Source: Aestuariispira ectoiniformans
GTDB taxonomy: Bacteria; Pseudomonadota; Alphaproteobacteria; UBA8366; Aestuariispiraceae
DNA: 64,000 nucleotides
Direction of reading: 5' to 3'
NCBI RefSeq assembly: GCF_025136295.1
Contig: NZ_CP062788.1
Span: 1,054,001 to 1,118,000, forward strand
The notes under the pieces were generated by a model. It worked only from the letters and a program-made list of their open reading frames with translations. It made no database searches and had not been told where the DNA came from. Positions 1-8,933 of the stretch are shown here, piece after piece (within the stretch, counting starts at the first letter, position 1; every line of letters starts with the position of its first letter). The position numbers were made by a program, and so were the translations under genes.

Positions 1-36
1 CTTGTCTCTCCTCAGGGGACGTGGGCGCTTTCCGCG

Positions 37-780
37 TCATACGCCGGACTTGCCGCCCCAGATCATCACATGCAATTGCGGCAATACGGTCGCGTTGAAC
101 CAGCGATCCTCGACGACCTTGTCGACCAGCCAGCGCATCCGGTCCATGATGCCCGCCATGTCGGGGTCCTGATCCGCATTCACGCCCCACCCCAGATGGG
201 GCGTGTGGTTGCAGGGCTGCAGATAGAGCGGCAGGTCGGGATAACGTGCGCCAACCTGTTTGGCATAGGCGTAATCCGCGTCGTCAAAGATCACGATCTT
301 CATGGACACACGGGTGTCGGGCCCGGCTGCTGCCACGCTGGCGTCCAGCTTGTCCCAATCCGTTTCCATATAGCTGGACGGCGGTTTGGGGCTGAGCGTC
401 AAAACGTCGAGATCGGCAAACCACGGACGATGAATGGAGCCCTGTGTCTCAATGGCAAAGCGATAGCCCTTGGCCTTGCCCAAAGTGATCAGATCGCCCA
501 GCGGCGGGATCGCCGGATTGCCGCCGGACAGCGTCACCATCAGCGGCTCGCCGCCGGACAGTTTTTCGATCTCCGCAAAAATCTCTTCCGCTGTCATGGA
601 CTGCCAGTCGAAACGATAACGTGAACCTACGGCATAGGGCGTGTCGCACCAGTCGCAGCGATAATCGCATCCCGCCGTGCGCACGAAGACTGTCGGTTGG
701 CCGATCAGGGCGCCCTCGCCCTGGATGGTCGGGCCGAAAATCTCGCTGATGCGGATTTTTGGGATGCGCTTGGTCGTCAT
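37..780 (-). CDS. queE: 7-carboxy-7-deazaguanine synthase QueE
   Basis: Radical SAM enzyme that contracts 6-carboxytetrahydropterin to 7-carboxy-7-deazaguanine in the queuosine/preQ0 pathway. The 247-residue product has an N-terminal substrate-binding stretch ([10 protein letters not shown], about residues 14-23) and a CX3CX2C cluster motif at C38, C42 and C45, which is the usual arrangement for radical SAM enzymes. A longer in-frame reading begins upstream at 855, but the ATG at 780 overlaps the queD stop as ATGA and gives the family's normal N-terminus. It is the last gene of queC-queD-queE, all translationally coupled, and is presumably controlled by the preQ1-type leader ahead of queC. 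Confidence 0.95.
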   Translation of the reverse strand: MTTKRIPKIRISEIFGPTIQGEGALIGQPTVFVRTAGCDYRCDWCDTPYAVGSRYRFDWQSMTAEEIFAEIEKLSGGEPLMVTLSGGNPAIPPLGDLITLGKAKGYRFAIETQGSIHRPWFADLDVLTLSPKPPSSYMETDWDKLDASVAAAGPDTRVSMKIVIFDDADYAYAKQVGARYPDLPLYLQPCNHTPHLGWGVNADQDPDMAGIMDRMRWLVDKVVEDRWFNATVLPQLHVMIWGGKSGV

Positions 781-1133
781 GGACGATACTCCGCCCAGGT
801 CTTGGGCGTCTCGCTGATCCGCACGGCGCTGGTTTCCGGCCATATGGCCTTGCACCAGTCGTAGAGATGTTTCGCCATCAGTTCTGCCGTGACCTGGTCG
901 TCACCCAGAACGTCGTTCAGATGGCGATGGTCCAGCTCGTCATCAATATAGGACTTGAGCGGGCCTAGTTCACGATAGTCCCGCACAAAGCCCACGTGGT
1001 TCAGCGCTTCCGATTCCAGTTCCACCACGACTATATAGTTATGGCCGTGCAGGCGTGCACAGGGGTGATCCTCCGGCAATCCCTTGAGCTGGTGGGATGC
1101 GGAGAAGTGAAATTCCTTTGATATGCGGAACAT
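777..1133 (-). CDS. queD: 6-carboxy-5,6,7,8-tetrahydropterin synthase QueD
   Basis: Converts 7,8-dihydroneopterin triphosphate to 6-carboxytetrahydropterin, the step before QueE. The 118-residue protein has the PTPS-fold zinc ligands H14, H29 and H31 (HGHNY motif) and a candidate catalytic cysteine C25, and it has the usual size of short bacterial QueD. Its start overlaps the queC stop as TAATG, and its stop overlaps the queE start as ATGA, so the three genes form one translationally coupled unit. No abnormal residues were noticed. Confidence 0.95.
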   Translation of the reverse strand: MFRISKEFHFSASHQLKGLPEDHPCARLHGHNYIVVVELESEALNHVGFVRDYRELGPLKSYIDDELDHRHLNDVLGDDQVTAELMAKHLYDWCKAIWPETSAVRISETPKTWAEYRP

Positions 1134-1843
1134 TACCCTAGTCCATGTTCCGTGGCGCGCGCCACTGCTGCCTGCCAGTAATCCGGGTCGGCATAGACGG
1201 TCGGGTCTTCGACACCGGCCAGATGGAAGGCCTCCCGCCGTTCCACGCAGGTGCCGCAGCGCCCGCAGTGATGCTCCCCGCCCTTGTAGCAGGACCAGGT
1301 CTCTGCGAAGGGTACGTTATGCTTCGCGCCTTCGGTCACGATATCCGCCTTTGGGATCGTCACGAATGGCGTGTAGAGCTTCACATCCGCATAGCCGTCC
1401 AGCGCCTGACGCTGCATGGCCTCAAAGCTTTCGGTGAAGGCCGGGCGGCAGTCCGGATAGATGAAATGGTCTCCGCCATGGACGGCGGCGGCCACGGCGT
1501 CGGCCTGCTGGGCCGCGGCAATACCAAAGGCCACCGCCAGCATGATTGCATTGCGGTTAGGCACCACAGTGATCTTCATATTCTCTTCGGCATAATGGCC
1601 GTCGGGAACGTCCACGTCATCGGTGAGTGCCGAACCACTTAGCAAAGCGCCGACAGCACGCAGATCGACCAGGTCATGGGGCACACTCAAATTTTCCGCA
1701 GCAAGGCGGGCGTAATCCACTTCCTTCTTGTGGCGTTGGCCGTAATCGAAAGAGACGAGACGGGTCAATTCCGCCTCATGGGCCACTTTATAGGCCAAGG
1801 TGACGGAATCCAGTCCGCCGGAACAGATAACAATCGTTTTCAT
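1133..1843 (-). CDS. queC: 7-cyano-7-deazaguanine (preQ0) synthase QueC
   Basis: ATP-dependent enzyme that turns 7-carboxy-7-deazaguanine into preQ0. The 236-residue protein begins with a PP-loop (SGGLDS, residues 8-13) and has four zinc-ligand cysteines near the C-terminus (C185, C193, C196, C199), both diagnostic for QueC. It is the first gene of the queCDE operon. The Shine-Dalgarno AAGGA sits six bases before the ATG and lies at the 3' end of a preQ1-I-like aptamer, so translation of the operon is expected to fall when preQ1 or preQ0 is plentiful. Confidence 0.96.
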   Translation of the reverse strand: MKTIVICSGGLDSVTLAYKVAHEAELTRLVSFDYGQRHKKEVDYARLAAENLSVPHDLVDLRAVGALLSGSALTDDVDVPDGHYAEENMKITVVPNRNAIMLAVAFGIAAAQQADAVAAAVHGGDHFIYPDCRPAFTESFEAMQRQALDGYADVKLYTPFVTIPKADIVTEGAKHNVPFAETWSCYKGGEHHCGRCGTCVERREAFHLAGVEDPTVYADPDYWQAAVARATEHGLG

Positions 1844-1847
1844 TACA

Positions 1848-1882
1848 CGTCCTTGTTTTAACCGGGTAGGCTGCGACCGGGG
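1848..1882 (-). promoter_or_regulatory. preQ1-I-type riboswitch in queC leader
   Basis: On the minus strand the leader shows a short P1 stem (CCGG pairing with CCGG), a loop starting TCGCAG, and the A-rich tail TTAAAACAAGGA whose end is the queC Shine-Dalgarno. The loop start and tail closely resemble my recollection of the class I preQ1 aptamer of Thermoanaerobacter tengcongensis, including the overlap of tail and ribosome site. Ligand binding would close the pseudoknot and hide the ribosome site. The stem is only four pairs, so a covariance-model test is still needed. Confidence 0.75.
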
Positions 1883-1942
1883 TCCGTTGATCCGGACCAG
1901 TGACGGGGGCTATATCAGCTTTTTCTGGGAAAGGAAAGTTTT

Positions 1943-2728
1943 CTATCGGATTGCCGGTCGATCGACATATTGAGCGATAATCCGGTCAAAGCTGCCGTCT
2001 TCTGCCATTGCCATCAGGGCGTTTTCCAAAGTTTGCCGCTTGTCCTGCAATGCGGATTTCCGGGATACCGTAATATAGGAAATCTTGCCCGGCGCCATGA
2101 AGCTCGCCTTCTTGCGTACAAGCCGGTTGAGACGCAGCAGATAATCCCCCAGCAGTTCCGGGGCGATGACTGCGGCGTTTGCGCGTCCTTTGAGCGCCTT
2201 CAGTGCGGTGCGATAGTCGTTGAAAAAGTATTTCTGGATGCGTTTGTCCGTGTCGAAGGGATCGAAATATTTCGCGGCGTTCAACACAAAGACCCAGCGG
2301 TCCAGCAGGTCGTCGTATGTCGTGATATCCGGGGCATTCGGGAGTATATAGAACGCCTTTGTCTCCTCTGGCAGTTCCGCCATCAGATAGGTCATATAGG
2401 CCTCGCGTTCCGGGGTTCTGTTCGGGCCCAGCATGATATCCGCCCGGCCGATCTCCATCAGTTTCAGGGCCCTGGCAAAGGGAACTTCGACGAATTTGAT
2501 CGGCATCTGCGCCCGTGAGGCGGCTTCTTTTATGATGTCGATATAGATGCCGGCATAGATCGTTTTGCCCGCAGAACTTTCTATGATGCGATAGGGAGGC
2601 GCGGAATTTACAACGATTTTATAAGGTTGTGCCGCGTCCTGCGCGCAGGCGGTATATGCCCACAAGAGGGCAGTGGCAGCAAAAGCTGCGGAAAATGAGA
2701 CAAATCGGATTGCTGCCTGCAAATTCAT
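1943..2728 (-). CDS. Orphan periplasmic solute-binding protein (SBP_bac_3 family)
   Basis: A 261-residue secreted protein with a Sec signal peptide (cleavage likely after ...TACA, about residue 29), followed by a two-lobed amino-acid-type binding domain. The motif APPYRIIESSAG and the later segment GRADIMLGPNRTPER are typical of the family. No permease or ATPase gene is adjacent; neighbours are queC (divergent function) and moaB. The ligand cannot be named. It is one of four such orphan proteins in the window, which suggests periplasmic sensing or sharing of a distant transporter rather than a dedicated ABC system. Confidence 0.8.
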   Translation of the reverse strand: MNLQAAIRFVSFSAAFAATALLWAYTACAQDAAQPYKIVVNSAPPYRIIESSAGKTIYAGIYIDIIKEAASRAQMPIKFVEVPFARALKLMEIGRADIMLGPNRTPEREAYMTYLMAELPEETKAFYILPNAPDITTYDDLLDRWVFVLNAAKYFDPFDTDKRIQKYFFNDYRTALKALKGRANAAVIAPELLGDYLLRLNRLVRKKASFMAPGKISYITVSRKSALQDKRQTLENALMAMAEDGSFDRIIAQYVDRPAIR

Positions 2729-2789
2729 AAGTGCAGCATATCAGGCATAGGTAGAAATTTCTGTAACAAACTACTGGGTTTGCTAATTT

Positions 2790-3320
2790 CTATTTTTCCA
2801 GCAGGCGTGGCATCAGTTCCACGAAATTGCAGGGGCGGTGACGGAAGTCCAATTGGCTGCGCAGGATTTCGTCCCAGCCGTCTTTGCAGGCCCCGGTGCT
2901 GCCGGGCAGCGCGAAGAGATAGGTGCCATTGGCGACACCGGCAGTGGCGCGGCTCTGAATGGTGGAGGTGCCGATCTTCGGCAGGCTGATCCAGCGGAAC
3001 ATTTCGCCAAAGCCCGGGATTTCCTTTTCGCAGACCTGGGTGAAGGCTTCCGGCGTGACGTCGCGCCCGGTGACCCCGGTGCCGCCTGTGGTGATTACAA
3101 CATCAACGTTCGGGTCGGCGATCCAGTCCTTCAGGATTGCCGTAATTTCTGTCGCATCGTCTTTGATGATTTTTCGGTCCGCCAGAATATGGCCGTCCCC
3201 TTCGAGGCGCTGTACCAAGGTATCGCCGGAACGGTCGTCATCAAAGGTTCTGGTGTCGGACACCGTGAGGACTGCAATCCGGACCGGCTTGAAGGGGCGG
3301 GTTTCATCTATGGGCATCAT
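2790..3320 (-). CDS. moaB: Molybdenum cofactor biosynthesis protein MoaB
   Basis: MoaB/MogA-family protein that acts on molybdopterin, adenylating it ahead of molybdenum insertion. The 176-residue sequence has the family's binding motif TTGGTGVTGRDVTPEA (residues 77-92) and the later LPGSTGACKDGW loop. Its length fits MoaB rather than the fused MoeA type. Two adjacent ATG codons begin the gene (MMPID); either could be used. It lies upstream of an orphan binding protein and downstream of slt on the same strand with short gaps. No other molybdopterin gene is in the window. Confidence 0.88.
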   Translation of the reverse strand: MMPIDETRPFKPVRIAVLTVSDTRTFDDDRSGDTLVQRLEGDGHILADRKIIKDDATEITAILKDWIADPNVDVVITTGGTGVTGRDVTPEAFTQVCEKEIPGFGEMFRWISLPKIGTSTIQSRATAGVANGTYLFALPGSTGACKDGWDEILRSQLDFRHRPCNFVELMPRLLEK

Positions 3321-3392
3321 CGGCCTCGTGGCGTTTGGTGAGCGTTGACGTCTTATATAGGTGGACTGCCGGTGAAAGGGAATTGAGGCCCG

Positions 3393-5261
3393 TCAATTTG
3401 TGACGTTGGTTCCGCTTTCGGCAAAGCGGTTGTCGTCCAGATTGACATAGCTGGGCCAGTATCCGGCCAACAGCGCATCCATGGAAGGCGTGGGTTGCCC
3501 CAGGCGGCTGCGGTAGATCCACAGGTTGCTGACCACATGCTCAATGAAAAGCCGCGTTTCCCGCGAGGGCAGGCTTTCGATAAACAGAAGCGGGTCATCC
3601 TGATAATCGACCTTGGCCATCCATTTCTGGAGATTGCCCGGCCCGCCGTTATAGGCGGCGGTCAGGGTGAACAGGTTGTCACCGCTGATTTTGTCACCCA
3701 GGAGGTAGGAGACATATTTCTGTCCCAAGGCCAGATTGGTCGCCGGATCATAGAGTTTTTCCCGGTTCTTGCCACGGAAGGGCGTCCCGGCGATATAGCC
3801 TGCGGTTGCGGGCATCAACTGCATCAGGCCACGGGCGCCGACGCGGCTGCGGGCGCGTGGGCGGAAGCGGGATTCCTGCCGCACGAAGGCAAAGATCAGG
3901 GCCTTGTCCAGTTTGAATCCGTCTTTCGGCTCCCAGCCGGGCAGCGGGTAGACCGCCGTGTCCAGGCGGCGGCCTTCACGGCGTTCCAGGTCCGCGCCCA
4001 GGCGATAGGCGAGGTCGGCCAGTCCGGCGGCATCGGTGAAGGCCAGCATGGCATTGCTGAGCGAGGGCGGAAGTTCTCCGACAAAGCGGCGCAGTTCGGT
4101 TTCGGCCCGGCTCGTCTGGCCTGCCTGGATCAGGGCGATGGCGCGCTGGGCGGCAGGAATGCGCAGCAGGAAGTCAGACTCCAGCGCGCTCAGCGTCGGG
4201 CCGTTCCAGTTGAAATCCGGTTTGTTGCCAAGGCCGTGATTGGCCAGCAGGCCGTAGAAGCTGCGGCGATAGCGGGCGGCTTTCTCAAGGGCCGGGTTCA
4301 CCTTGTCAGGCTGGCCGCCAACCAGATAGGCGCGGGCAGCCCAGAAAGCCGCCGCAGCGCGTTTATTGCCATCGGCATAAGGCAGGTCCGCCAATGCCGA
4401 AAAATAGCGTGCCGCAAGGTCGTAACGTTTGGCACGCCATGCGGCCAGACCACCCCACCAACGGGCGTCTTCCGCGGTTTTGGCCGACGTCTTGATGGCC
4501 TGTGCCACCACGTCCAACGCTTCCTGGTCCTTGTGATAGCGGTAGTAGCCGCGTGCGATCACGCCCAGGCTTTCCGCGTAGGTCACTTTGTCAAAAAGGC
4601 GCTTGTATTTTGGCTTGCTCAACCGTTCCAGGGAGATAGTCACGCTGCCGCGCTGCACCAGCCGGCGGACAATCCGCTGTTCTTTGGCAATTGCGCGCCG
4701 CTGCGCCTTGGAGCGGTAGGGTTTTTTTGGGCGCAGCCGCTTCTGGATGACGGGCGTTTCCGGACTTTCCTCCGACGTGATATCGGGCAGGTCCACGCCA
4801 CGCGGGCGTTTGGGATATTTGTAGTTATGGGGACGCCGTTTGATCGCCAGTTCGTAGATGCGTTTCGCACCCGGATGATCCGCGTATTTATCCATCCACT
4901 TTTTCAGTTCCACATATTTGGACCGATAGGCGGTTGGATGCATATAACGCTGGAACAGGACATGCCCCATCAGGACGTCGTCGGAGAGTTGTTTGATCAG
5001 GCGGTCTGCGGCACGCAACTTGCCGTCTTTCTGAAGGTCGAAGATCCGGGCATAGCGATCGGCGTCGGCCTTTGACAGAAGGGTCGGCAGCGGGGTCTGG
5101 TCATGAACAAGGTTGTCGGGTTCCTGGCCGACAGGTGGCAGGGCGGCGGTATCGCCGTCGGAGGCATGCGCAACAGAACCTGCCGGGACCGCAAGAAGGG
5201 CAGTCGCCAGAAAGGCTGCACGAAACGTCTTCAGCGTCTTGTTCAAGAAATGCTGATCCAC
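3393..5261 (-). CDS. Soluble lytic murein transglycosylase (Slt-like)
   Basis: Periplasmic peptidoglycan lyase that releases 1,6-anhydromuropeptides. The 622-residue form has a signal peptide ending at about AHA, a long alpha-superhelical region rich in basic residues, and a C-terminal GH23-type domain. The catalytic glutamate lies in QESRF (E463 from this start), followed by GLMQLMPATA and AYNGGPG. I prefer the GTG at 5261, which has AAGGTG six bases upstream; the longer frame begins at a TTG at 5312 and would add an arginine-rich extension before the signal peptide. It is divergent from the PAS_5 gene. Confidence 0.88.
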   Translation of the reverse strand: MDQHFLNKTLKTFRAAFLATALLAVPAGSVAHASDGDTAALPPVGQEPDNLVHDQTPLPTLLSKADADRYARIFDLQKDGKLRAADRLIKQLSDDVLMGHVLFQRYMHPTAYRSKYVELKKWMDKYADHPGAKRIYELAIKRRPHNYKYPKRPRGVDLPDITSEESPETPVIQKRLRPKKPYRSKAQRRAIAKEQRIVRRLVQRGSVTISLERLSKPKYKRLFDKVTYAESLGVIARGYYRYHKDQEALDVVAQAIKTSAKTAEDARWWGGLAAWRAKRYDLAARYFSALADLPYADGNKRAAAAFWAARAYLVGGQPDKVNPALEKAARYRRSFYGLLANHGLGNKPDFNWNGPTLSALESDFLLRIPAAQRAIALIQAGQTSRAETELRRFVGELPPSLSNAMLAFTDAAGLADLAYRLGADLERREGRRLDTAVYPLPGWEPKDGFKLDKALIFAFVRQESRFRPRARSRVGARGLMQLMPATAGYIAGTPFRGKNREKLYDPATNLALGQKYVSYLLGDKISGDNLFTLTAAYNGGPGNLQKWMAKVDYQDDPLLFIESLPSRETRLFIEHVVSNLWIYRSRLGQPTPSMDALLAGYWPSYVNLDDNRFAESGTNVTN

Positions 5262-5465
5262 CAAACACCTTGCGGGGCGACTTCTCGTCCCGACCCCCTG
5301 AAGTTCTCTCAACGTCCGGCAGGCATTTGATCCGACGTGGTAAGTGGCGGAACAAATGGCCGAAAACGTACCGTTGTTACCATATTATTAAACAATTGCC
5401 ACTATTGTTTTCCCCTGGGGGAGGTCCGCAGATACCAATGGCAGAAGGATGACCGGGGGGCGGAT

Positions 5466-6002
5466 ATGAACCAGGATATAGTTGAGTTAACACCCGCCTT
5501 ACCAACACCGTACGACGGTTCGTTGCGTAAGCTGCTGGCAATATGGTCGCGCTTCCAGGGGCCGGATAGACCGGTTCCGCGTAAGTCGGAAGTCGTGCCG
5601 TTTCCGATTGCGCATTATCTGTCGAAAGTCTGGCTATACAGATATCTGCCCCGCCAACAGGATTTTGAATGCCGGGTGGTGGGAGACGATGTGCTGAAAG
5701 CCTGGCAAATCCACATGGGGCAGGGCGACCGGCTCAGCGACGTTCAGAATGGCCTCTATTTTGAAACGCTCTATCCCCGTTGGCACAGGGTTGTGACCGT
5801 GCCCTGCATCATGCATGCCTTTTGTGAAGGCAGTGATCATGCAAAACAGGCGGAACGGCTGGCCCTGCCTCTGGCGGATGACGATGGCACGTCCTGCTAT
5901 ATCCTGGGGGTTACCCAATATACAGACTATTCGGATAATCTGGTACCGGTGGACCCCAGTGCGGATGTCGTCCGTTTTCATAGGATCAAGGGCGCTGCCT
6001 GA
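5466..6002 (+). CDS. PAS_5 family (PAS-like) regulatory protein
   Basis: A 178-residue cytoplasmic protein with no signal peptide or membrane segment. The WSRF start, the VWLYRYLPRQQDFECRVVGD core and the LPLADDDG...ILGVTQY end match the alphaproteobacterial PAS_5 family, a PAS fold variant of unknown ligand. The ATG at 5466 was chosen over a frame opening at 5337 because the family begins near this point. It has no output domain, so it would act through a partner. It is divergent from slt and convergent with the uracil-DNA glycosylase gene. Confidence 0.7.
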   Translation: MNQDIVELTPALPTPYDGSLRKLLAIWSRFQGPDRPVPRKSEVVPFPIAHYLSKVWLYRYLPRQQDFECRVVGDDVLKAWQIHMGQGDRLSDVQNGLYFETLYPRWHRVVTVPCIMHAFCEGSDHAKQAERLALPLADDDGTSCYILGVTQYTDYSDNLVPVDPSADVVRFHRIKGAA

Positions 6003-6008
6003 CGGCGG

Positions 6009-6872
6009 TTATTCGAGGCCCAGCTCTTCCATTTTACGCTTCAGGCTCAACAGATCCCGCCAGACAAGGCGCTTATGTTCCGGATTGCGCAACAGATAGG
6101 CCGGGTGGAAAATCGCCATGGCTGGCACGGCCTGATCCATATGGTCGGTCTTGTAGTCCTTCCATTTACCGCGCAGGCGCGTGATGCCCTCTGATGTGTC
6201 GAGGAAGGTTTTGCCGGACCGTCCGCCGACGAAAATAAGGACTTTCGGGTTTACCAGTTCGATATGCCGTTCAAGGAAGGGCAGGCAGGTTGCCACTTCG
6301 CCGTCGGTTGGTGTGCGGTTGCCCGGCGGGCGCCAGTACAGCGCATTGGTGATGTAGAATTTTGACCGGTCCAGTCCGATGAAAGACAGCATCCGGTCCA
6401 GCAGTTGTCCGCTGACGCCGACAAAGGGTTTGCCTTGGCGGTCCTCGTCCTGGCCGGGGGCTTCACCGATAAACATGATGTCGGCATTTTCATTACCGTC
6501 ACCGAAAACGGTGTTGCTGGCGGTCTGTTTCAGGGCACAGCCTTCAAATTTTTCGACGGCCTCGCGCAGTTCTGCAAGGCTGTTGCAGGCGCGTGCCAGT
6601 TTCCGGCTTTCCGCAGCGGCTTCTGCCGCCCCCAAGGGGGCGTTGGCAGACAGACCCGGCCGGGCGGCGGCCGGCTGCGGGCGCGATGCGCCTTGTGCCG
6701 CGGAAACTGCGGCCTGCGCTGCGTTTCGGCGTTCTTCGGCCTGGCGTTCCACCAAGGCATAGCGGTCGACGCCGGTCTCGGCCAGGCATTCGTCTGCGCC
6801 CATGGCAATTTGCCATTGTAAGGCAGCCAGCATTGCGTCGCTGTCGGTCATGTTGCTGTCGTGTTGAATCAT
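6009..6872 (-). CDS. Uracil-DNA glycosylase, family 4-like, alphaproteobacterial variant
   Basis: Removes uracil from DNA. The 287-residue protein has an alanine-rich, probably disordered N-terminal region (about 50-95), then motif [10 protein letters not shown] (136-144), the KPFVG...GQLLDRML segment, RPPGNRTPT, and HPAYLLR as motif B near the end. Classical family 4 enzymes carry a 4Fe-4S cluster on four cysteines. Here the CX2C pair is reduced to one cysteine (C112) and the cysteine before RPPGNR is a tryptophan, while the later TCLPFL cysteine remains. The cluster is therefore probably lost or rearranged. It is divergent from ETF-QO. Confidence 0.85.
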   Translation of the reverse strand: MIQHDSNMTDSDAMLAALQWQIAMGADECLAETGVDRYALVERQAEERRNAAQAAVSAAQGASRPQPAAARPGLSANAPLGAAEAAAESRKLARACNSLAELREAVEKFEGCALKQTASNTVFGDGNENADIMFIGEAPGQDEDRQGKPFVGVSGQLLDRMLSFIGLDRSKFYITNALYWRPPGNRTPTDGEVATCLPFLERHIELVNPKVLIFVGGRSGKTFLDTSEGITRLRGKWKDYKTDHMDQAVPAMAIFHPAYLLRNPEHKRLVWRDLLSLKRKMEELGLE

Positions 6873-6980
6873 AACTTACCCCGCAAGAGTGGCTATTTTA
6901 GCAGATAACTCTTGGAACCCAAGGCGTGTTTCATATAAGAACAACGCCGGATCAGGACTTTTTTTGTTTGGGAGAGCAAA

Positions 6981-8636
6981 ATGACAGGGGAAGCGGTGGA
7001 ACGCGAGTCCATGGAATATGACGTCGTCATCGTCGGCGCCGGTCCGTCCGGCCTGAGCGCGGCGATCAGACTGAAACAGTTGGAACAGGAAACAGGCAAG
7101 GAGATTTCCGTCTGTGTCCTGGAGAAAGGCGCTGAAGTCGGCGCGCATATCTTGTCCGGCGCGGTGATTGAGCCGCGGGCATTGAACGAACTTATTCCGG
7201 ATTGGAAGGAAAAGGGTGCGCCGCTGGATACCCCGGCGAAGGAAGACCACATCCTTTTCATGACGGAAAGCAAATCCTTCCGTCTGCCGACGCCGCCGCA
7301 GATGCATAACAAGGGTAACTATATCATTTCCCTTGGCAACTTCTGCCGTTGGCTGGGTGATCAGGCCGAAGCCATGGGCGTTGAGATCTACCCGGGCTTT
7401 GCCGCCGCCGAAGTCCTCTATCACGAAGACGGTTCCGTCAAAGGTGTCGCCACGGGGGATATGGGGATCACCAAATCCGGTGAACACGGTCCTATGTACC
7501 AGCCGGGCATGGAACTGCATGCCAAGCAGACCATCTTCTCCGAAGGCTGTCGCGGCCATCTGGGCAAGATGCTGGAGCAGAAATTCGGCCTGCGTAGCGA
7601 AGACAATTTCCAGACCTACGGGATTGGCATCAAGGAATTGTGGGAAATTGACCCGGAGAAATCCGAACCGGGCAAGATCATCCACACCACCGGTTGGCCG
7701 ATGCCGTCCGATACCTATGGCGGGTCCTTCCTCTACCATATGGAAGGCAACCTGGTTTCGATCGGCTTCGTGGTCGCCCTGGATTATTCCAATCCCTATA
7801 TGTCGCCGTATCAGGAATTCCAGCGCTACAAGCATCATCCGGCGATCAAGAAATATCTGGAAGGTGGCCGACGCATTTCCTATGGCGCGCGCGCCATTAA
7901 CGAAGGCGGGTTCCAGTCCATTCCGAAGCTGACCTTCCCGGGCGGTATGTTCATCGGCTGTGAGGCCGGTTTCCTGAACGTGCCGAAGATCAAAGGCACC
8001 CATACCTCGATGAAGTCCGGCATGACGGCGGCGGAAGCCACCTTTGCCGCGCTGACAGGTGAGGGCGAGGCACCGCGCGAGATTGCGGCCTATCCGGAGC
8101 AGCTCAAGAAAACCTGGCTGTGGGATGAGCTTTATTCCGTCCGTAACGTGCGCCCGTCCTTCAAATGGGGCTTCTGGGGTGGCTTTATCTACAGCGCTAT
8201 CGACACGGTTTTGTTCCGTGGCAAGGCACCCTGGACGATCAAGCATCACGGGCCGGATCACAAAAGCCTCAAGAAAAAGTCGGAATGCAAGCCGATCGAC
8301 TATCCGAAGCCGGATGGTGTGATCAGCTTTGACCGCCTGACCAACGTCTCCTTCTCGGGCACGAACCATGAGGAAGACCAGCCCTGCCACCTGACGCTGA
8401 AAGACGACAGCGTGCCGGTGAAGGTGAATCTGGCCGAATACGATGGGCCGGAAGCGCGCTTCTGCCCGGCGGGCGTCTATGAGTTCATCGACGATGAAGA
8501 AGGCGGTGGCAAGAAACTGCAGATCAACGCACAGAACTGCGTTCACTGTAAGACTTGCGACATCAAGGACCCGACCCAGAATATCAACTGGGTTGTCCCG
8601 CAGGGTGGCGAAGGCCCGACCTACCCGAATATGTAA
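6981..8636 (+). CDS. Electron transfer flavoprotein-ubiquinone oxidoreductase
   Basis: Inner-membrane-associated enzyme that passes electrons from reduced ETF to ubiquinone, serving acyl-CoA, dimethylglycine and sarcosine dehydrogenases. The 551-residue protein has an FAD Rossmann motif (GAGPSG, 19-24) and a C-terminal 4Fe-4S site formed by C495, C520, C523 and C526 (CVHCKTC). Full length, with a good ribosome site GGGAGAG before the ATG. It is a single-gene unit with a strong terminator downstream. It could help oxidise methylated glycine intermediates of the betaine route seen elsewhere in the window. Confidence 0.95.
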   Translation: MTGEAVERESMEYDVVIVGAGPSGLSAAIRLKQLEQETGKEISVCVLEKGAEVGAHILSGAVIEPRALNELIPDWKEKGAPLDTPAKEDHILFMTESKSFRLPTPPQMHNKGNYIISLGNFCRWLGDQAEAMGVEIYPGFAAAEVLYHEDGSVKGVATGDMGITKSGEHGPMYQPGMELHAKQTIFSEGCRGHLGKMLEQKFGLRSEDNFQTYGIGIKELWEIDPEKSEPGKIIHTTGWPMPSDTYGGSFLYHMEGNLVSIGFVVALDYSNPYMSPYQEFQRYKHHPAIKKYLEGGRRISYGARAINEGGFQSIPKLTFPGGMFIGCEAGFLNVPKIKGTHTSMKSGMTAAEATFAALTGEGEAPREIAAYPEQLKKTWLWDELYSVRNVRPSFKWGFWGGFIYSAIDTVLFRGKAPWTIKHHGPDHKSLKKKSECKPIDYPKPDGVISFDRLTNVSFSGTNHEEDQPCHLTLKDDSVPVKVNLAEYDGPEARFCPAGVYEFIDDEEGGGKKLQINAQNCVHCKTCDIKDPTQNINWVVPQGGEGPTYPNM

Positions 8637-8656
8637 TCCTTTCATGGGATTAAGCG

Positions 8657-8694
8657 AGGCCGTGGCGGTTTTTCCTCCACGGCCTTTTCTTTTT
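8657..8694 (+). terminator. Intrinsic terminator after ETF-QO
   Basis: A perfect nine-pair stem, AGGCCGTGG with CCACGGCCT, is followed by TTTCTTTTT. It lies 20 bases after the stop codon and separates this gene from the thiamin operon leader. Confidence 0.85.
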
Positions 8695-8738
8695 CGCGCT
8701 TGCACGCAAAGGGCGATCTTATTATGGTCGCCGCAGTA

Positions 8739-8842
8739 CTCAACGGGGTGCCGGTCTTTCCAATCCATGGGGAGATGGCTGAGAGGCGATGGGCGCCAAC
8801 CCGTAGAACCTGATCCGGCTAGGACCGGCGTAGGGATTTGAG
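8739..8842 (+). promoter_or_regulatory. TPP riboswitch (THI element)
   Basis: Contains the conserved blocks GGGGTGCC, GGCTGAGA, ACCCGTAGAACCTGATC and GGCGTAGGGA in the right order, closed by a P1 stem CTCAA/TTGAG. This is a TPP aptamer. It heads the thiM-to-tenA operon, where TPP should repress expression. About 60 bases downstream, a hairpin (CCCTTCGTC/GACGAGGG, 8901-8921) covers the thiM ribosome site GAGGGAG, which points to translational control. Confidence 0.95.
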
Positions 8843-8900
8843 ATGCGGGACAAACGACAGACATATCCAAAAATTGAATATGTGACAGCATCCGCCCAGA

Positions 8901-8923
8901 CCCTTCGTCGGCTGACGAGGGAG
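8901..8923 (+). promoter_or_regulatory. Ribosome-site-sequestering hairpin before thiM
   Basis: CCCTTCGTC and GACGAGGG pair around a four-base loop with one bulged base. The 3' arm contains most of the Shine-Dalgarno GAGGGAG (8917-8923), ten bases before the thiM ATG. It is the likely expression platform of the TPP riboswitch. There is no T-run after it, so it is not a terminator. Confidence 0.6.
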
Positions 8924-8933
8924 ATATGGCGCG

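Noticed and set aside
3495-5075. 526-codon open frame on the plus strand
   Set aside because: Antisense to the lytic transglycosylase gene.
6876-8891. 671-codon open frame on the minus strand
   Set aside because: It is wholly antisense to ETF-QO and the TPP riboswitch and resembles no protein family; long antisense frames are common in GC-rich coding DNA.
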